A DNA stretch of 64,000 bases from Paraburkholderia guartelaensis (GTDB taxonomy: Bacteria; Pseudomonadota; Gammaproteobacteria; Burkholderiales; Burkholderiaceae): the NCBI RefSeq assembly GCF_004353905.1, contig NZ_SMOD01000027.1, forward strand, positions 1-64,000, written 5' to 3'. Shown here one piece after another: positions 61,247 through 64,000 of this stretch; position 1 is the first letter of the stretch, and every line of letters starts with the position of its first letter. The notes under the pieces are model-generated. The model saw only the letters and a list, made by a program, of their open reading frames with translations. It did not search any database and had not been told where the DNA came from. A program made the position numbers and the translations under genes.

Positions 61247-61541
61247 CGATAGCGATAAAGCAATAGGTATGCCATCCGATCCGCCGGCAGCCCGCACGCC
61301 CCGCGCAACGCCCGGCTGGCGCGGGTTTCACGGTTCACGCAGCGCTCGCGGCGCGCGAAGCGGAGACCGGCTGCGCGCCACCAATCGTGTGCTTCAGGTG
61401 ACTGCTGCTGGTGCACTGCAGCGAAGCCCCGCACCATCGCCGGGCACCGTCTTGCCCTTCGGCGCGACAGCACTACTCTGTAAACATGGATTGGTGGGCC
61501 GCGCGAGCGCGCATGCGCGGCGCCGGCCTGGGAGGTGTGTC

Positions 61542-61913
61542 ATGAAGCCAAGCGCAATCGGCCGCGCGTTCGCATGCGTCGCCGTCGTCGGCCTTGGCGG
61601 GCTCGTCATTTCATCCGCGGCGAGCGCCGCGAATGAAGCGACGATCGCAATCGTCTCCGGCACGTACGGCAGCAACTGCGGCGCACCACACGGCAATGTC
61701 ACACGCGATCTCGCCGCGCACTGCGACGGTTTGCGAACCTGCAGCTATCCGGTGTCGATGGTCGCCGCGCAATCGGGCGGCTGCCGGAATGACTATCTCG
61801 CCGAGTGGCGCTGCGGCGGCCACGAATTCCACAACGCTGCATTGGCTCCCGGTGCGGGTCAGGGCGATCGGCTCATTCTCAGTTGCGTGCCTTCGAGTGG
61901 TCCGGGGCATTGA
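61542..61913 (+). CDS. Secreted small protein with lectin-like (SUEL-type) features
   Basis: 123 residues. A signal peptide (MKPSAIGRAFACVAVVGLGG, cleavage after ASA near residue 29) precedes a 90-residue cysteine-rich mature part. TIAIVSGTYGSNCGAPHGNV, CDGLRTCSYPV and CRNDYLAEWRCGG recall the SUEL/galactose-rhamnose-binding lectin domain, with its TYG start and cysteine pairing. The start has GGGAGGTGT upstream. It is monocistronic. The carbohydrate specificity and even the fold assignment are tentative; the alternative is simply a conserved secreted protein of unknown function. Confidence 0.6.
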   Translation: MKPSAIGRAFACVAVVGLGGLVISSAASAANEATIAIVSGTYGSNCGAPHGNVTRDLAAHCDGLRTCSYPVSMVAAQSGGCRNDYLAEWRCGGHEFHNAALAPGAGQGDRLILSCVPSSGPGH

Positions 61914-62249
61914 TATCTGCGAATAGGAATCAGAAACGCAGCTCGCGCATGACGCCATTTTCAGCGTACTGCTAACCACGTTCCTCGCTGGCCCAAAGTG
62001 GGCCGCGCGTTCGTTGTCCCTTTTCAAAGCGTGTAATAGACTCAGTTCGACGGCGCGCTTCGCACAACTCGCAGGCGACTGCAAACATCGTGGAGTTGTG
62101 CTCCCGGTCACGGGGTCATGCTGGGAAGGCACGCAACGTCGGCGGACAGTTTCTCGTACCACCTTTAGTTCTGGCGGTCCTCGCCGGAACGTTATAGGAG
62201 TCTGGGGGCGTCTGAATCGCGCGCCCTGGCCTGCGAGGAGACACAGACG
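61914..62249. other. Intergenic region before the AI-2E transporter gene
   Basis: Gene-free, 336 bases. GAGGAGA at its end serves the downstream start. No terminator or strong promoter was recognised. Confidence 0.4.
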
Positions 62250-63356
62250 ATGCTGCTGCCCACTACATCAACGCCAAAGGCGCAGTCCCGGGATTTGCTC
62301 GATGTCCTGATTCGCGCCGCGCTCATTGCCGTCCTGGCGATGTTTTGCTTTCGCATCTTCGCCCCGTTCCTCGACCTCATGGTGTGGTCCGTGATTCTCG
62401 CGGTCACGCTTTATCCGCTACAAACGAAACTCCAGCGCAGCTTCCCTCACAAGGATGGGCTCATCGCCACGCTCATCATTCTCGTGGCGTTCGCGGTGAT
62501 CCTCGCGCCGACCTGGCTGCTCGGTGTCGCCGTGGCCGATTCGATCGAGCATGCCATGAGCGTCGCGAAGGGCGGCACGTTTCATATCCCGCCTCCCGCC
62601 GACTCGATCGCTCACTGGCCAATCGTCGGTCAGCGCGTATACGACTTCTGGATGCAGGCGTCGACCGACGTCGCCGGTCTCGTGCAGCGGTTCGCGCCGC
62701 AACTGAAGGCAACCGGCCTCGCGCTGCTCGGCACCATCACCGGACTCGGCGCCGCACTGCTGATTTTCTTCGTAGCCCTGATCATTGCCGGCATTCTCAT
62801 GGCCCATGGCGAGACAGGCTATCGCAGCACGGTGCAGATCGCCTCGCGCGTTTCCGGCCCGGAAAACGGCCCGCAAATCGCCGACCTTTGCACCGCCACG
62901 ATTCGCGCCGTCGCCCAGGGCGTGGTGGGCATCGCGTTCATCCAGATGGTGTTGATCGGCGTCGGCTTCATCGTGATGGGCATTCCCGGCGCAGGCCTGC
63001 TCGCGCTGGCCGTGCTGCTGATCGGCATCATGCAGCTGCCCGCCACCCTCATCACTGTGCCCGTCATCATCTTCGTGATCATGACGCAGGGCGTGAGCAC
63101 GGCGACCATCGTCTTCTCCGTCTACGAGTTCGTTGCAGGTCTCGCCGACAACGTACTCAAGCCGCTGCTGCTTGGCCGCGGCGTGGCGGTGCCCATGCCG
63201 GTGGTGCTGATCGGCGCGATCGGCGGTATGGTCACAGGCGGCGTGATCGGCCTTTTCATCGGCCCGGTAATGCTCGCCGTCGGCTATCAACTGTTCTGGC
63301 GCTGGGTGAAAGACCAGCCCCAAGCCGAACACGCACGAGAAGAACAGCGGGCTTGA
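62250..63356 (+). CDS. AI-2E (PerM/TqsA-like) family transporter
   Basis: 368 residues with about seven or eight hydrophobic helices. AI-2E signatures include VWSVILAVTLYPLQTKLQ, the central soluble part, GVVGIAFIQMVLIGVGFIVM, LPATLITVPVIIFVI, and near the C-terminus NVLKPLLLGRGVAVPMPVVL with IGAIGGMVTGGVIGLFIGPV. Characterised members export autoinducer-2 or act as Na+/H+ antiporters; the substrate here is unknown. GAGGAGA is correctly spaced. It runs into an outer-membrane channel gene 16 bases later, so an envelope efflux operon is likely. Confidence 0.9.
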   Translation: MLLPTTSTPKAQSRDLLDVLIRAALIAVLAMFCFRIFAPFLDLMVWSVILAVTLYPLQTKLQRSFPHKDGLIATLIILVAFAVILAPTWLLGVAVADSIEHAMSVAKGGTFHIPPPADSIAHWPIVGQRVYDFWMQASTDVAGLVQRFAPQLKATGLALLGTITGLGAALLIFFVALIIAGILMAHGETGYRSTVQIASRVSGPENGPQIADLCTATIRAVAQGVVGIAFIQMVLIGVGFIVMGIPGAGLLALAVLLIGIMQLPATLITVPVIIFVIMTQGVSTATIVFSVYEFVAGLADNVLKPLLLGRGVAVPMPVVLIGAIGGMVTGGVIGLFIGPVMLAVGYQLFWRWVKDQPQAEHAREEQRA

Positions 63357-63372
63357 GCCCCGAGGCCGCGCT

Positions 63373-64000
63373 GTGATCCTCTGCGAGCGCCCTTACTGGC
63401 TCCCGCTCGGCGCCTGCTGCCTGAGCACGCTACTGGGCGCATGCATGCGCGTGGGCCCCGACTTTCAGCCGCAACACGAGAGCTGGAGCGAGCATTGGAG
63501 CAGCGCGTCGATCGAGCAGGTCACGTCGATCGCTCCACGACCGAATGAGCAACCCGACGCGCGCGAATGGTGGCGCGTATTCGGAGACGAAAATCTCGAG
63601 CAGCTGATTGCCGCAGCCGACGCGAATAACAGCGACCTGAAAATCGCCGCCTTGCGCGTGATCGAGGCGCGCGCCCAGCTCGGCATCGCGCTCGCGGGGC
63701 GCTACCCGCAGGTGCAGCAGGCCAACGCCGACGTGCTGGCCTCGGCGCGCAAGCGCCACGACGGTTTCGACCCGCGTTCGGGTGCCTACATTCAATACGG
63801 TCTTGGGTTCAGCATCGGCTGGGAACTGGACTTCTGGGGACGCTTTAGCCGCGCGATCGAATCGGCTGACGCCTCGTTCTTCGCCGCCCAGGACAACCGC
63901 GAGGACGCGCTCGTGCTCGTTCACGCGCAGGTCGCGGACACCTATTTCACGCTGCGCACGACCGAAGCGCGTCTGCGGATTGCGCGCGAAAACGCGCAGC
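63373..64000 (+). CDS. RND efflux outer-membrane lipoprotein (NodT/OprM family), partial
   Basis: The reading frame starts with GTG 63373 (GAGG upstream) and runs off the window, with about 209 codons visible. The signal sequence WLPLGACCLSTLLGACM ends in a lipobox (LGAC). It is followed by the trimeric outer-membrane factor start VGPDFQP, WWRVFGDENLEQLIAAADAN, NSDLKIAALRVIEARAQLGI and SIGWELDFWGRFSRAIESAD. This is the alpha-barrel/beta-barrel channel of tripartite efflux pumps. Pump and adaptor genes are expected just beyond the window. Continuation cannot be checked. Confidence 0.9.
   Translation, partial: MILCERPYWLPLGACCLSTLLGACMRVGPDFQPQHESWSEHWSSASIEQVTSIAPRPNEQPDAREWWRVFGDENLEQLIAAADANNSDLKIAALRVIEARAQLGIALAGRYPQVQQANADVLASARKRHDGFDPRSGAYIQYGLGFSIGWELDFWGRFSRAIESADASFFAAQDNREDALVLVHAQVADTYFTLRTTEARLRIARENAQ

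Noticed and set aside
1..64000. CRISPR arrays, rRNA or tRNA genes
   Set aside because: No regularly spaced repeats and no cloverleaf or rRNA-like stretches were seen by eye; a dedicated scan would settle tRNAs.

Overview
The window looks like a replicon of a Burkholderiaceae member, most likely Paraburkholderia/Caballeronia/Burkholderia sensu lato. It is GC-rich, and it carries a monomeric NADP-isocitrate dehydrogenase, a NasC-CysJ fusion nitrate reductase, IS1182/IS5/IS110 elements of Burkholderia type, and typical LysR and MarR regulators. No rRNA, tRNA or CRISPR array was seen.

The window has two halves. Positions 1 to about 39,895 are a mosaic accessory region. It starts inside an IS1182-family element whose close, inverted copy lies at 28,090-29,726. 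Between these copies lie: a 1836-residue kinase-like/AAA/GAF/PAS/histidine-kinase protein (458-5968); a small MarR-controlled cluster (SnoaL-like protein, MarR, two alpha/beta hydrolases, tautomerase; 6.9-10.3 kb) with matching palindromic operators; IS5 and broken IS110 elements; a crotonase whose 3' end was replaced by a repeat; and a lactate/pyruvate respiratory module. That module consists of lutABC, the cyanide-insensitive quinol oxidase cioAB with its small DUF2474 partner, a FUSC exporter, poxB and an MFS carrier. In principle lactate is oxidised to pyruvate (Lut) and pyruvate to acetate (PoxB), both feeding quinol to CIO. Two decayed relatives of the giant kinase lie at 22.4-22.6 and 25.98-26.34 kb.

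From 26.4 to 32.97 kb the DNA is a graveyard of insertion sequences (two IS1182, IS3, IS6 and IS630 remnants) around a LysR gene. It is followed by a triple-PAS histidine kinase, an ABC-ATPase fragment, and a KfrA-like DNA-binding protein overlapping a tyrosine recombinase. The island-like region ends at an AT-rich junction near 39.9 kb that has beheaded an alpha/beta hydrolase gene.

Positions 39.9-64 kb look like conserved chromosomal sequence: MarR plus a membrane peptide, icd, a DUF535 gene, ilvD, a phosphoesterase, LysR, and nitrate assimilation genes (nirB-nirD-nasC, cobA, nasA/narK and a cytoplasmic nitrate-sensor-like protein). These are followed by a secreted small protein, an AI-2E exporter and the start of an RND outer-membrane lipoprotein gene. 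The two nitrate operons each carry a leader with two hexaloop hairpins (A1, G4 loops), the second overlapping an intrinsic terminator. This is the architecture expected for an ANTAR (NasR/NasT) antitermination switch, and is the best-supported regulatory discovery in the window. The ANTAR protein itself is not in the window.
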